A stretch of 64,000 nt of DNA from Methanobrevibacter gottschalkii DSM 11977 (GCF_003814835.1 NZ_RKRG01000001.1:664893-728892), one strand, 5' to 3'; shown: positions 19,644 through 28,852, counted from the first letter of the stretch. Made by a program: numbers and translations. The notes: a model not told the origin generated them from the letters alone.

Positions 19644-19982
19644 ATGAAACAGGTGATGATTGTCAGAACAGATTTGAAGATGGGTAAGGGAAAAATGGCT
19701 GCTCAATGCTGTCATGGATCTATCGGTTCATATAAGAAAGCTTCCCCAGATAAAATTAAAAAATGGGAAAATGAGGCTTATGCTAAGGTTGTTTTGAAAG
19801 TTAAAACTTTAGAAGAATTAACAGAACTTAAGAAGATGGCTGATATAAATAAAGTTCCTAATTATCTTGTAGTTGATGCTGGAAGAACTCAGATACCTAC
19901 ATCAAGTGTTACAGTTTTAGCAATCGGTCCTGATGAGGACGAGATAATTGATAAGATAACTGGTAATTTAAAACTTTTGTAG
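19644..19982 (+). CDS. pth2: Peptidyl-tRNA hydrolase, archaeal type Pth2
   Basis: Releases peptides from prematurely dropped peptidyl-tRNA. The 112-aa length and the pattern MKQVMIVRTDLKMGKGKMAAQCCHGS ... VVDAGRTQIPTSSVTVLAIGP are diagnostic of Pth2, which is unrelated to bacterial Pth. The catalytic-site residues K, D and T in TDLKMGKGK and GRTQIP are present. It heads a compact run of translation-related and cofactor genes (mfnE, zinc-ribbon, aEF-1beta). Confidence 0.96.
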   Translation: MKQVMIVRTDLKMGKGKMAAQCCHGSIGSYKKASPDKIKKWENEAYAKVVLKVKTLEELTELKKMADINKVPNYLVVDAGRTQIPTSSVTVLAIGPDEDEIIDKITGNLKLL

Positions 19983-20033
19983 GTTAAATATCAATTTATT
20001 CAAAGCTATTTTTAATTAAATGTGGTTGAAATC

Positions 20034-20696
20034 ATGAGCATAAAACAGGTTGTTAAAATTGGGGGAAGTTTGTTTCCAGATTATGCAATAGATTTAGCAA
20101 GACATCTCAAAAATACTGATTCACTCATTATTTTAGGGGGTGGTGAATTTGCGAATCTTATTCGTAAATATGACTCAGAAATTAATTTTTCACAAAAAAC
20201 TAGTCACTGGACAGCTATTGATTGTATGGATATAATTGCTAAACTTGTAAATGATAAAGTTGAATCAACAAAATTGGCATATTCAATTGATGAAGTTCAA
20301 AAGATTTCTGATGAGGGGTTCACTCCGATATTTGTAGTTTCAGGTTTTTTAAGATGTGAAGATCCTTTTGAATGTTCGTGGAATGTAACTTCTGATTCAA
20401 TTGCAGCTTATATTTCACACCTTCTGAATGCAAACCTTTTAATAGTAACAAATGTAAATGGTATATATACCCATGAACCTAAAGAGTCAGGTTCAACATT
20501 CATAAGTAAAATTGATGCAAAAACTTTACTAAATTTTCAAGAGTCATCAATTGATGTAATGTTACCATCTCTTTTGTTAAAGTTCGGGACTGATTGTTAT
20601 GTTGTGAATGGGAAGTACCCTGAAAGGGTGTTATCTTTAATAGATGATAATATAAATGATTATAACTTCGATTACACACAAATAATAGGTGATTAA
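20034..20696 (+). CDS. mfnE: Amino-acid-kinase family protein, probable MfnE (methanofuran biosynthesis)
   Basis: Family member of ~220 aa with VVKIGGSLFPDYA at the N-terminus and LGGGEFANLIRKYD near residue 38, the nucleotide/phosphate loops of the aspartokinase fold, and IVTNVNGIYTHEPK near 145. This small archaeal group includes MfnE, which phosphorylates 5-(aminomethyl)-3-furanmethanol phosphate during methanofuran synthesis. I infer that role from length and taxon. GTG at 20022 is an alternative start; the ATG at 20034 leads directly into the fold. Three bases after its stop begins a zinc-ribbon gene. Confidence 0.75.
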   Translation: MSIKQVVKIGGSLFPDYAIDLARHLKNTDSLIILGGGEFANLIRKYDSEINFSQKTSHWTAIDCMDIIAKLVNDKVESTKLAYSIDEVQKISDEGFTPIFVVSGFLRCEDPFECSWNVTSDSIAAYISHLLNANLLIVTNVNGIYTHEPKESGSTFISKIDAKTLLNFQESSIDVMLPSLLLKFGTDCYVVNGKYPERVLSLIDDNINDYNFDYTQIIGD

Positions 20697-20698
20697 AA

Positions 20699-20860
20699 AT
20701 GAAAACTGTAGAATGCATTTCATGTAAACAAGAAATTCCATTAACTGGCACATTTGTTGAATTCAAATGTCCTATTTGTGGAGCAAAAATCGCAAGATGT
20801 GAAAAATGTCGTACCTTTGGTCACGCTTACAAATGTGAATGTGGTTTTGAAGGACCATAA
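20699..20860 (+). CDS. Small zinc-ribbon protein (RNA-binding-like)
   Basis: 53-aa protein rich in paired cysteines: CISC (residues 6-9), CPIC (~24-27), CEKC (~34-37) and CEC (~47-49), with the end CGFEGP. It fits the small archaeal zinc-ribbon family often annotated as a probable RNA-binding zinc finger and encoded directly upstream of aEF-1beta. Two zinc sites are likely. The gene starts 2 bp after mfnE and ends 21 bp before the aEF-1beta ATG, so it belongs to that operon. Confidence 0.85.
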   Translation: MKTVECISCKQEIPLTGTFVEFKCPICGAKIARCEKCRTFGHAYKCECGFEGP

Positions 20861-20881
20861 ATTTAAACTGGAGGAATTAGA

Positions 20882-21151
20882 ATGGGTGAAGTTTTAACTA
20901 CAATGAAAATCATGCCTGATAGTCCAGATATTGATTTAGATGCTATTAAATCTACTATCGAAAATTCAATGCCAGAAAGCGCTAAACTCCATGATATGGC
21001 TGAAGAACCAATCGCTTTTGGTTTGGTTGCTATTATATTACAGTTTATTACTGATGATGGTGAAGGTGGATCTGAGCCTGTTGAAGATATGGTTCAATCT
21101 ATAGAAGGCGTAGCTAGTATTGAAATTACTGGTGTAGGAAGATTAATGTAG
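20882..21151 (+). CDS. ef1b: Translation elongation factor aEF-1beta
   Basis: Guanine nucleotide exchange factor for aEF-1alpha. The 89-aa protein is the single ferredoxin-like domain of the archaeal factor: MPDSPDIDLDAIKSTI, PIAFGLVAIILQFIT and VEDMVQSIEGVASIEITGVGRLM, including the highly conserved C-terminus. GGAGG lies ten bases before the ATG. A pyrimidine-rich, AT-rich region follows with no further gene until the iron-type operator at 21242. Confidence 0.96.
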   Translation: MGEVLTTMKIMPDSPDIDLDAIKSTIENSMPESAKLHDMAEEPIAFGLVAIILQFITDDGEGGSEPVEDMVQSIEGVASIEITGVGRLM

Positions 21152-21241
21152 GGTTATTTTAATTTAATCCTTTATTTATTTTATTTTTACTATTTTTTTG
21201 AAATTCATTATTATTTTTTATTTGTTTAAACTTTTTTTAAA

Positions 21242-21267
21242 TTTAGGTTAACCTAAATATTTATATA
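21242..21267 (+). promoter_or_regulatory. Iron-type operator and TATA box for the 33-aa ORF
   Basis: The perfect 16-bp palindrome TTTAGGTTAACCTAAA (21242-21257) is identical to the one before feoB and closely resembles DtxR/IdeR boxes. It is followed immediately by TTTATATA (21260-21267), an exact archaeal TATA box, predicting transcription from about 21290 rightward. A repressor bound here would block TBP/TFB access. Confidence 0.7.
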
Positions 21268-21378
21268 TTTGTTTGTATAATATTTGACATGATAATAAAA
21301 AATTAGTTTTGGCTAAACTTTTATTTGATTAAGTTGTGCTCATGAAATTGGGTGGTTGAGTTAATTTGGAGGATTATT

Positions 21379-21480
21379 ATGGAAAATAAAGCAAAAAATT
21401 GCACAATTAGTGATAAAAAAGAGAAAAAAAGTATTTTTAAAAAATTATGGTGCTTCTTTTTTGGTTGTAATTGTCATTAA
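21379..21480 (+). CDS. 33-aa Cys-rich small protein, putative iron-regulated
   Basis: Small ORF encoding 33 residues with Cys at 8, 25, 30 and 32 and a terminal His: basic middle (KKEKKSIFKK) followed by LWCFFFGCNCH. A strong ribosome site (TTTGGAGG, 21365-21372) lies 6-7 bases before the ATG, and an iron-type operator plus TATA box lie ~120 bp upstream. Nothing is known to me about homologues. The clustered Cys/His tail could bind a metal or be membrane-associated through its aromatic residues; both are guesses. The gene is too short for standard callers. Confidence 0.6.
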   Translation: MENKAKNCTISDKKEKKSIFKKLWCFFFGCNCH

Positions 21481-21575
21481 TTTCTGATTATTAATATTAA
21501 TTTACTTTTTATTAATAATGTTTAAGTATTATGATCTAAATATTATTAACATATTATAATTATATGGGTAATATT

Positions 21576-22292
21576 ATGGATAGAACAAAAAAGATTATCA
21601 TTGCACTTATAATTATTGTTTTGATTATATTGGTAGGAATTATTGCTAGTGTATGGTTCATTGGTCATGATGTTGATTTAGATGAGGGTAGCAAAACAAT
21701 ATTGGTATGTGCAATTGATGAAAGCGAGGATCGGCCAGGTATGGGGGCTTGTGATATGGCATTCCTTGTTCATTTGGAAAATGGAGCTATTAAAAATTAT
21801 ACTCCTGTTTATCCGGGCGGTATGACACACCCAACTGCTCAGGAGCCCGCTGAAGCTCAAAGTCAGGGTGCCGGATCAGATTTATTACTTCACGATGCAT
21901 TCTGGGATGTGGATAATTCTAAAGGAATGAATCTTGCAAAAGAAATAGTTGAATATCGTACAGGTAGTTCAGTTGATTCTGTTGTAGCAATTAATACTAA
22001 AGCATTAGATGCTATTTTATCTGCAGCAGCTCCTCTTGAAGTTAATGGTAAAATAATTAATGGAAGTGGAATTGATTTCATTCGCGAAGATGGAAGTAAT
22101 GGTGTGTCTAGGGGTGATGCAGTAATGGAAATAGTTAAAGCTACAGCAAACTCTGCAAAAGATCCGGTTAAAAAATCTGCAATGATAAATGCTGCAGTGG
22201 ATCAATACTCTAAAGGTAACATTATTATGGATCAACAAGGGTCTTTTGTTGATTTATTAGCATCAAAAGGGATTGAAACTTTTTTTAATTAA
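21576..22292 (+). CDS. DUF4012 domain membrane-anchored protein
   Basis: About 238 aa with one N-terminal transmembrane helix (IIIALIIIVLIILVGIIASVWFI) and an extracellular domain. The segments DLLLHDAFWDVDNSKGMNLAKEIVEYRTGSSVDSVVAINTKALDAIL and VNGKIINGSGIDFIRE match DUF4012, a family distantly related to LytR-CpsA-Psr proteins and found in Methanobacteriales. A role in cell-envelope polymer attachment is possible but unproven. The ATG at 21564 is an alternative; the one at 21576 follows GGGTAATATT, the spacing common here. Confidence 0.78.
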   Translation: MDRTKKIIIALIIIVLIILVGIIASVWFIGHDVDLDEGSKTILVCAIDESEDRPGMGACDMAFLVHLENGAIKNYTPVYPGGMTHPTAQEPAEAQSQGAGSDLLLHDAFWDVDNSKGMNLAKEIVEYRTGSSVDSVVAINTKALDAILSAAAPLEVNGKIINGSGIDFIREDGSNGVSRGDAVMEIVKATANSAKDPVKKSAMINAAVDQYSKGNIIMDQQGSFVDLLASKGIETFFN

Positions 22293-22392
22293 TTCCTTTT
22301 TTAAATTTTCTTTTTATTCAATATTTTAAATTAACTAGTTTTTGTTAAAAAATGAGTAATTATATAAAAAATTGAAGAAATTATAAATAAAA

Positions 22393-23460
22393 TTATAATT
22401 TAAATTTCATTTCAAAGCACATTCCATCAGAATTATATGCTTTTACTTCACCATCAAGCTGTTTAACTAATGCATTTATTATGGTCCAACCTAATCCTGT
22501 TGGATTATCTTTGTCAAAGTCATCTGGTAATCCTTTACCATTGTCCTTATAGAAAACTTCACAGATATCTTTATTTTTTGTAACTTTTTCTGTGATAATT
22601 TTTTTCTCAACATCATAATCTTCATATGCAAATTTCAATGAATTAACAATTAATTCATTGATTATTGCTGTAAGTGGAGTTATAATGTTATCAGGAATAT
22701 TAAAATTATCTTCACTTTTATTTACAAATTCAATACCTGGCTGTTTATTTTTGTATAATGAATAAAAATTAGCACTATATTTTTTAAAATATTCTTTAAC
22801 ATTTACATATTCTGATTCTGAATGTGTGTTAAGTGTTTTATAAATTAAATCTAAATATTTGATTCTTCTTTCAATAGAATCAATAATTTCTTCTGGGTAA
22901 TCGCTGTTAAGTCTTTTCTCAACAGAAATAAATCTTAATAGAACATACAAATCATTTCTAAATCTTGTATAATCCCTATTGATCTTATTTTTATTGTCTG
23001 ATTTTTTAGTGGTTGAATGTTTTATTAATTCTTTTTCTTCATTAGAAATTAACAATACATTTATATTGGAAATAGAACATACTTTTCCTGCAACACTACC
23101 AATAATACGTTTACTGAATCCTCTTTCACCTGCAGAAGAAATTACAATTAATTCAACGCCCTCTTTTTCAGCAACATCACATATGGCTTCTGCCGGAAAA
23201 CCAACAACAACTTTAGTGGAAACTTTTATGTTTGAATCAAATTTCTTTTTCATTTCTTCAACATTTTCTTTTGCATATTCAATAAATGTCTCATTGGTTT
23301 TTTTAATATCCTTTTTTATTTGAAGCGGATGTTGTTTTAGCTGTTTTGCAACGGATAAAACAATAATTTCACCATCTTCTGCTAATAAATTACTAGCACT
23401 TATAACTTCTTTGAATGATGCCTCTGATCCATCAGTAGGAACTAATATCTTTTTGTACAT
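22393..23460 (-). CDS. Universal stress protein fused to a histidine-kinase-like ATPase domain
   Basis: 355-aa two-part protein. Residues 1-140 are a UspA domain (MYKKILVPTDGSEASFKEV; nucleotide loop GERGFSKRIIGSVAGKV). After a Lys/Asn linker, residues ~165-250 resemble the HisKA_2 dimerisation helix, and ~255-355 form a HATPase domain: N-box NELIVNSLKFAYEDY, G1 DNGKGLPDDF, G2 GLGWTIINALVKQLDGE. Where HisKA_2 kinases usually carry HHRVKNNL, this protein reads YTRFRNDL, so the phosphoacceptor His appears missing. It may bind ATP without autophosphorylating, or phosphorylate a partner. No response regulator is nearby. Confidence 0.8.
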   Translation of the reverse strand: MYKKILVPTDGSEASFKEVISASNLLAEDGEIIVLSVAKQLKQHPLQIKKDIKKTNETFIEYAKENVEEMKKKFDSNIKVSTKVVVGFPAEAICDVAEKEGVELIVISSAGERGFSKRIIGSVAGKVCSISNINVLLISNEEKELIKHSTTKKSDNKNKINRDYTRFRNDLYVLLRFISVEKRLNSDYPEEIIDSIERRIKYLDLIYKTLNTHSESEYVNVKEYFKKYSANFYSLYKNKQPGIEFVNKSEDNFNIPDNIITPLTAIINELIVNSLKFAYEDYDVEKKIITEKVTKNKDICEVFYKDNGKGLPDDFDKDNPTGLGWTIINALVKQLDGEVKAYNSDGMCFEMKFKL

Positions 23461-23543
23461 ATTTACACCAACAAAAATTAAAATTATTAAAAATCTATTT
23501 TACTTATCATTAGTTATATAATTCTAGTTTTATAAATGTGTTT

Positions 23544-24458
23544 TTAAATTTTAGGTTCTAATTTTTTAATAAAAACCCCCATAAAAACTACAATTGATGG
23601 GAAAAATACTCCATAGAGTATAAATAATAAACTTGATGATAATATATCACCCATAACAGTTGAACTTGCCATTAACATTATTAAACTAATTACTGGTGTT
23701 AAAATAGCAATAAATGTGTAAATTAAGATAAATGAGTTTAATTTTTGAGAATATTCTTTTAATTTAATTTGCATATCAAATGATATATCTTTAGCTATGA
23801 TATCTAAACTGTTGGATAAGTTACCACCAACTCGTAATGTACTGATAATCTGATGTATTGCTCTTGTAAGACCTTCTGATTTAACTCTGGTAGACATTTC
23901 AAGTAATGATTCTTCTGTTGATTTACCAAATTTAATTTCTTCTAAAATTCTATTAAATTCTTGTGAAATAGATCCATAATCTGCATTTTTAATTGTTCTT
24001 AATGTGTCATGAAGTCCTTTTCCGGATTTTAATTCAATACCTATATGTCTTAATGCATATGGCAGTTCCTGGTTTATATCGGAGTAATTTCTTTGCTGCT
24101 GGATCTGAGGATAATAAAATACAAATATGTATGTCATTAAAACTAATACAATATAAATTCCTGATATCTCTAAACTTATAAATAAATTTATTAGTAGAAA
24201 AAGTAATCCGAGTAATCCAATTATTTTTTTATTTGTCAGATAGGGGATTATTAACCTTCGAATTTTATCAATTGAATCTTTTTCGTTGTTTTGCAATTTT
24301 ATATCTTTTTGTAAATTTAATTTTTGAGCTATATTCTGGTTAATGTCTTTCGTTTTTTCAATTTCAATTTCTTTTAATGAAAAATTTTTAAAAAAATCAA
24401 TGAGGAAAAGTGAAATTCCTCCAATTGCTATGAAAAATTCTTCTATAATATTAATCAC
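23544..24458 (-). CDS. Type II secretion F-domain membrane protein (TadC/ArlJ-like)
   Basis: 304-aa membrane platform protein. Two N-terminal helices (LLGLLFLLINLFISLEI and the following YIVLVLMTYIFVFYYP), a cytoplasmic GspF domain with LPYALRHIGIELKSGKGLHDTL and LRVGGNLSNSLDIIA, and two or three C-terminal helices match T2SSF proteins. It is encoded four bases after the ATPase gene and surely works with it. Without pilins nearby I cannot say whether the machine makes pili or secretes proteins. Confidence 0.88.
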   Translation of the reverse strand: MINIIEEFFIAIGGISLFLIDFFKNFSLKEIEIEKTKDINQNIAQKLNLQKDIKLQNNEKDSIDKIRRLIIPYLTNKKIIGLLGLLFLLINLFISLEISGIYIVLVLMTYIFVFYYPQIQQQRNYSDINQELPYALRHIGIELKSGKGLHDTLRTIKNADYGSISQEFNRILEEIKFGKSTEESLLEMSTRVKSEGLTRAIHQIISTLRVGGNLSNSLDIIAKDISFDMQIKLKEYSQKLNSFILIYTFIAILTPVISLIMLMASSTVMGDILSSSLLFILYGVFFPSIVVFMGVFIKKLEPKI

Positions 24459-24462
24459 CCTT

Positions 24463-25881
24463 TTAAATAATATTATTTAAAACTTTTTCAGGATTTTTAT
24501 AGTATAGTTCTATAATTGCAGTTACATCATCAACAGAACGAATATTGTAGTTCACCATATGTTTCAAAACTAATTCTCTTTTCTCAATTTCATGATATAA
24601 TTCATTAAGTGATTTTCCACTTAGATTTGCAATTTGGGATATTGTTTTACTGCTTATACTAACATTATCAATTGTATCGGTTTCAGGATTCCATTGAAAT
24701 ATTTTATTTAACTGAACAACTCCTTCTTCAATTCCGACTACTTCAGCCACTTCACTTATTCTTCTAAATGATACTCCAGATGATGTGTAAATTCTATTCT
24801 GCATTATGATAAAGTCAATGGCTTGAATCATTATTTTTGGTACAGACATAGGTTCATTAGTTAATCTGGTTATGGTTTCTCTTGCATCATTTGAATGTAG
24901 GGTTCCAAATCCTGAATGCCCAGTATTTAATGCAGTAAATAGAGTTATTGCTTCTTCAGCTCTTACCTCTCCAACTATTATTCTATCTGGGCGTTGTCTT
25001 AAGGAATTTTTAACTAAATCATTCATAGTTAATTCGCCTTTATTTTCAACATTGGATGGTCTTGTTTCCATTCTGATAACATGTTCATGAGGTATTTGAA
25101 GTTCTAATGTATCTTCAATAGTTATTATTCTTTCTTTAGGATTGATGAAGGCTGAAAGAGCATTGAGTGTTGTTGTTTTCCCGGAACTTGTCCCGCCAGA
25201 TATTATGGCATTAGCGGATTTAATTCCTAATCCGTCAAAACACAGCCAAAAAAATGCTGCAAGTTCAACAGATATTGTTTTTGATTTTATTAAATCGATT
25301 ATTGTAAGAGGATCTTTTTTGAATTTTCTTATTGTAAGTGATGGGCCGTCTGCTGAGATTGGAGGTATTGTGGCGTTAATTCTTGATCCGTCAATTAATC
25401 TCCCATCTAAAATTGGAGATTCTTGATCAATTCGTCGGTTAATTTGTCTTGCGATTGCATCTATTAAATCTATTAATTCTTGTTCGTCATTAAATGTGAT
25501 ATTGGTTTTCATCATTCCATATTTCCTATGATAAACAAATACTGGTTTATTTATTCCGATTATCATAATTTCTTCTAATTCATCATCTTGAATTAATGGA
25601 TCTATTTCCCCATATCCAACAATATCTCTGAGCAACTTCCGAGACAAGTTATCTAAATATTCATTTGTGCCATTATTATTTTGTTGGTTGTCATTTAATC
25701 TTTCAAATAAAAAATTCTTTATGTTATTTATTAACTTTGTTTCATTTACTTGAAAATTTTCTCCAGTTGATATGGCTAAATCAACTAAGTTTTCCCTGAT
25801 TTCCCCAAGTAATATTTTTTCTTCAGATGTATATTCTTGTTTAATGATGTCATATTGTGGTATTATTCCATTATTGTTCAT
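24463..25881 (-). CDS. Secretion/pilus ATPase, TadA/GspE superfamily
   Basis: 472-aa hexameric ATPase. Motifs in order: Walker [12 protein letters not shown] (~residue 225), Asp box [15 protein letters not shown], the Arg-bearing RMETRPSN, Walker [14 protein letters not shown] and His box [13 protein letters not shown]. The N-terminal half has [11 protein letters not shown] typical of the CpaF/TadA/archaeal PilT-like type. It pairs with the T2SSF membrane protein directly downstream. ATG at 25881 is preceded by GGTGAAAAT. No prepilin peptidase or pilin gene is adjacent. Confidence 0.9.
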   Translation of the reverse strand: MNNNGIIPQYDIIKQEYTSEEKILLGEIRENLVDLAISTGENFQVNETKLINNIKNFLFERLNDNQQNNNGTNEYLDNLSRKLLRDIVGYGEIDPLIQDDELEEIMIIGINKPVFVYHRKYGMMKTNITFNDEQELIDLIDAIARQINRRIDQESPILDGRLIDGSRINATIPPISADGPSLTIRKFKKDPLTIIDLIKSKTISVELAAFFWLCFDGLGIKSANAIISGGTSSGKTTTLNALSAFINPKERIITIEDTLELQIPHEHVIRMETRPSNVENKGELTMNDLVKNSLRQRPDRIIVGEVRAEEAITLFTALNTGHSGFGTLHSNDARETITRLTNEPMSVPKIMIQAIDFIIMQNRIYTSSGVSFRRISEVAEVVGIEEGVVQLNKIFQWNPETDTIDNVSISSKTISQIANLSGKSLNELYHEIEKRELVLKHMVNYNIRSVDDVTAIIELYYKNPEKVLNNII

Positions 25882-26013
25882 ATTTTCACCAATGGTGATT
25901 TTTAATTATACTTAGAAATTAGTAATACTAACTTATATAGTTTTTATTACTTATGATGCCAAAATAGTTATTAAAAAGCAATAATAAAACATTATATAAT
26001 TGTGGTGTTGAAT

Positions 26014-26910
26014 ATGATTGATTTAAATGAACAGATTAAAGCATTGGATTATTGTGAAAACTGTAATGATATTCAGATTAAAAAATTTTCTCCATTAAAA
26101 GATTTAATTGATTTTGATGAACTTAATGGTGAATATATGAAATGTGAATGTGGAAAAAGACCCCTTGACATTGTAATGAGTCATATCTTAAAAATAATGA
26201 TTGAAGAAAAAATAGTCCCTGAAAATGCATCATTAAGACGTAATTCTCCAGTTCCATTATCTAATTTTTACTATAGTAATTTAAATCCGCAATTTATCGG
26301 TGAAGGTACTTTAATTTTACTTCATCCTGATTTCACCTCGAATGTCGCTTTAAAGTTATTTAATGAAGTTCAGGAAGTTCGGTGTGTTTTAAAAGGGAGT
26401 CCTCAAAGTCACATTGGTCAATTTGATAGGAATTCTCAAATTAATCATTTTGAAATTCTCATAGGTGATGATGAGCAGATTAATGTAATGAGAACATTAC
26501 TGGGGGATAAGATTGTTTTAGTAAAAAATCAATCTAAACACCATATAGAAGTAGCAATGACCACAGAAGAGAAGTTATTGAAATTACATAACTATCTTGA
26601 CAATAATAAGATTAATAAATGTGTAGCTATTGATGGGATGTGTGGTCTCGGGGCATTAGGAATTTATCTTCTTAAATATGGTTTTAAAAAAGTTATATTC
26701 AACGATATAAATCCTGAAATGATTGAAAACTTAAATAAAAATTTAATTTTTAATAATATTTCAGAGGGATTTGAAATTTTTAATGAATCATTTGAGAATT
26801 TGGATGTTGGACATGTGGATTTATGTGTAATTGATGCATTTCCTGGTGCAGACACCTCTGAGATTGTAAAAAAAGCAGAAAAAATAGCGGATGATGTATT
26901 AATTATATAA
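26014..26910 (+). CDS. SAM-dependent methyltransferase, archaeal conserved family
   Basis: About 298 aa. The C-terminal third is a class I methyltransferase fold: motif I AIDGMCGLGALGIYLLKYG near residue 205, motif II VIFNDINPEMIENL, motif IV VDLCVIDAFPGAD. The N-terminal part has a possible zinc site (CENC at ~14, CECG at ~45) and a region with RNSPVPLSNFYYSNLNPQFIGEG that I do not recognise. It looks like an archaeal lineage-specific enzyme acting on RNA or protein; substrate unknown. The ATG at 26014 follows GGTG; a GTG at 26002 is possible. Confidence 0.7.
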   Translation: MIDLNEQIKALDYCENCNDIQIKKFSPLKDLIDFDELNGEYMKCECGKRPLDIVMSHILKIMIEEKIVPENASLRRNSPVPLSNFYYSNLNPQFIGEGTLILLHPDFTSNVALKLFNEVQEVRCVLKGSPQSHIGQFDRNSQINHFEILIGDDEQINVMRTLLGDKIVLVKNQSKHHIEVAMTTEEKLLKLHNYLDNNKINKCVAIDGMCGLGALGIYLLKYGFKKVIFNDINPEMIENLNKNLIFNNISEGFEIFNESFENLDVGHVDLCVIDAFPGADTSEIVKKAEKIADDVLII

Positions 26911-26916
26911 AATATA

Positions 26917-28170
26917 TTAGATAAACATTTTCATATAAATTACAATTGCCGGAATTATTAGAACACCCATTAAATGAGACTTTCCAACACCAATATAATG
27001 GGGTAACATTCCTAAAGCAGTTGAAGTAATTAATGCTAGGGTCATATAACAAGTGGGCGATTTATAATAAAAAATGAAGATGTATAATATTATAATTTGA
27101 AGTAAAATGACGGATATGGATAATTTTTTATAATTTACAATTCCCATTAGTCTAGAAAATGAATCTCCTAATTTTAGGGCTAATATTAGTGAAACAGAAA
27201 CTGCAAGCAATGATGCAAAAATGAATATTATTAAATGGTTTATATTCATTTCTGAAATTAAATAAGACATATAAACTGCAATTCCACTTCTGGGATTTCC
27301 GATAATATATATTGCTATTAGAGAAAATAAACAGTCTGAAATATTAAGTCCGGATGTTGCAAGTAAGAAATTAACTGTATCATCATTTCTATTATCATTA
27401 GTTCCACTTACTGCTTGAGCTATTACAGTTCCTTGTGCAGGTCCAAACCCTGGAAGAAAACCTAAAATGGCTCCGGTTATGCCTCCTGTAAAAATGCTTT
27501 TAAGTTTATCATAATCAATATTCAGCTCATAAAATGGATTTTGATGAGGCATTGTTGATGAATCATTTAAACTAAATAAAATAGTACTTATTCCAAAAAG
27601 ACCTGAGAATGTACACATTAATGTAACTCCGGAAGTTATGGGGCTTTGAAATAAGGTCCAACCTAAAATTCCTGATAATATAAACAGAAGTAGTGACCAT
27701 AAAAAATCCCTAAAATTCACTGTTAATCTGTATGTTAGATAAAGTGATGCGGCAAGAAGAATTATCCAGGTGTATGGCTTTAAAATATCATGTAGGATGG
27801 GTAATATGATCGAAAAAATTGGAAGCATTAAAATTGTAACTATTATTGCTCCAAAACCTCCCACAGCCACTATTCGTATTACTTCTTTTGATCTGCCTTC
27901 TAGAACCATTCTATGTCCGGGAAGTATTGATGTGGCGGTTCCTTCTTGTGGGACTCCTAATAGCATGGATGGTATAAATTCGATTAATGCATGGGCAACT
28001 GACATGGAAACCATTAATACACATAGGAATTCTGGTGAAAATTGTGTCAGTAACAATCCGGATGATGCAAATAAGATTGCTCCAGCAGTGTTGACATGTA
28101 TTCCTGGTATAAGTCCTGTTGTTGTTCCAATTAGTATGCCTATGAAGCAAGCAATAACTATTTCTATCAT
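26917..28170 (-). CDS. TctA/DUF112-family membrane protein
   Basis: 417-aa polytopic protein with about ten hydrophobic helices. IGTTTGLIPGIHVNTAGAIL near the N-terminus and GAILGFLPGFGPAQGTVIAQAVSG in the middle are the paired Gly-Pro repeats of the TctA large subunit of tripartite tricarboxylate transporters. The small TctB and binding protein TctC are not adjacent, as is usual for the archaeal branch, so the substrate is uncertain. It ends convergently with the methyltransferase, 6 bp away. Confidence 0.85.
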   Translation of the reverse strand: MIEIVIACFIGILIGTTTGLIPGIHVNTAGAILFASSGLLLTQFSPEFLCVLMVSMSVAHALIEFIPSMLLGVPQEGTATSILPGHRMVLEGRSKEVIRIVAVGGFGAIIVTILMLPIFSIILPILHDILKPYTWIILLAASLYLTYRLTVNFRDFLWSLLLFILSGILGWTLFQSPITSGVTLMCTFSGLFGISTILFSLNDSSTMPHQNPFYELNIDYDKLKSIFTGGITGAILGFLPGFGPAQGTVIAQAVSGTNDNRNDDTVNFLLATSGLNISDCLFSLIAIYIIGNPRSGIAVYMSYLISEMNINHLIIFIFASLLAVSVSLILALKLGDSFSRLMGIVNYKKLSISVILLQIIILYIFIFYYKSPTCYMTLALITSTALGMLPHYIGVGKSHLMGVLIIPAIVIYMKMFI

Positions 28171-28298
28171 ATCTATTAATTAATCAAACTATAATTTAAA
28201 CTTTGTTTAAGTGAATAATCAATATTATTGTCTTTTTTTAATATTGGGATTGATTAAATAAATTGATTTTATGATGATGGCTATTTGTAATAATGTTC

Positions 28299-28763
28299 TT
28301 ATTGAAATTGATTTCTATTAAATTCTAATGATTTTAAAGAAATTTTGGATAATAATTTAAGCAAATCTTCTCGTGATATGTATAACTGCTCACAAATCAT
28401 ATTGTCCCATTCTTTTTCTTTTTTAATTAGAAATTCAGCAGTTTCAATACCTTTTTGTGTTAATTTTATTTTGTATGCTCTTTTATTGTCATTATCAACT
28501 TTTCTTTTGATTAATCCTTTTTTTTCAAAATCTTTAAATGCTCTTGAAACTCCACTTCTATCCATTAAACATGCTTTAGCAATATCTGATTGTGTTGTTC
28601 CCATTTCATAATATAAAAACATTAACATATAGTACTGACTAGGCAAAATGTCTGTTCCGCTTTTAATATGCTTATTAATGTAAAAATCATGAGTTTTATT
28701 CAATGTAATTAAATGGTTTGCGAGAAATGGTGAATCTTTAATTATGTCATCATATTCAATCAT
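28299..28763 (-). CDS. MarR-family transcriptional regulator
   Basis: ~154-aa winged-helix regulator. The DNA-binding core reads TQSDIAKACLMDRSGVSRAFKDFEKKGLIKRKVDNDNKRAYKIKLTQKG, a clear MarR recognition helix and wing. The ligand is unknown. AGGTGA six bases before the ATG at 28763 sets the start; the frame also allows a GTG at 28772. It is divergent from a secreted Ig-like protein gene, and the shared region holds a 13-bp palindrome (28817-28829) that could be its operator. Confidence 0.88.
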   Translation of the reverse strand: MIEYDDIIKDSPFLANHLITLNKTHDFYINKHIKSGTDILPSQYYMLMFLYYEMGTTQSDIAKACLMDRSGVSRAFKDFEKKGLIKRKVDNDNKRAYKIKLTQKGIETAEFLIKKEKEWDNMICEQLYISREDLLKLLSKISLKSLEFNRNQFQ

Positions 28764-28816
28764 AGCTTTCACCTATAAATAGTTATTAATATTTATATGG
28801 TCAATATTTAAATATT

Positions 28817-28829
28817 ATTTGTAACAAAT
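28817..28829. promoter_or_regulatory. Candidate MarR operator palindrome
   Basis: ATTTGTAACAAAT is a perfect inverted repeat around one central A. It lies between the divergent MarR and secreted-protein genes and just after the TATA-like TATTTAAATATT (28804-28815) oriented toward 28853. A MarR dimer bound here would cover the start of the secreted gene. Assignment rests on position only. Confidence 0.4.
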
Positions 28830-28852
28830 TATGTACATGATGTTGGAATATT

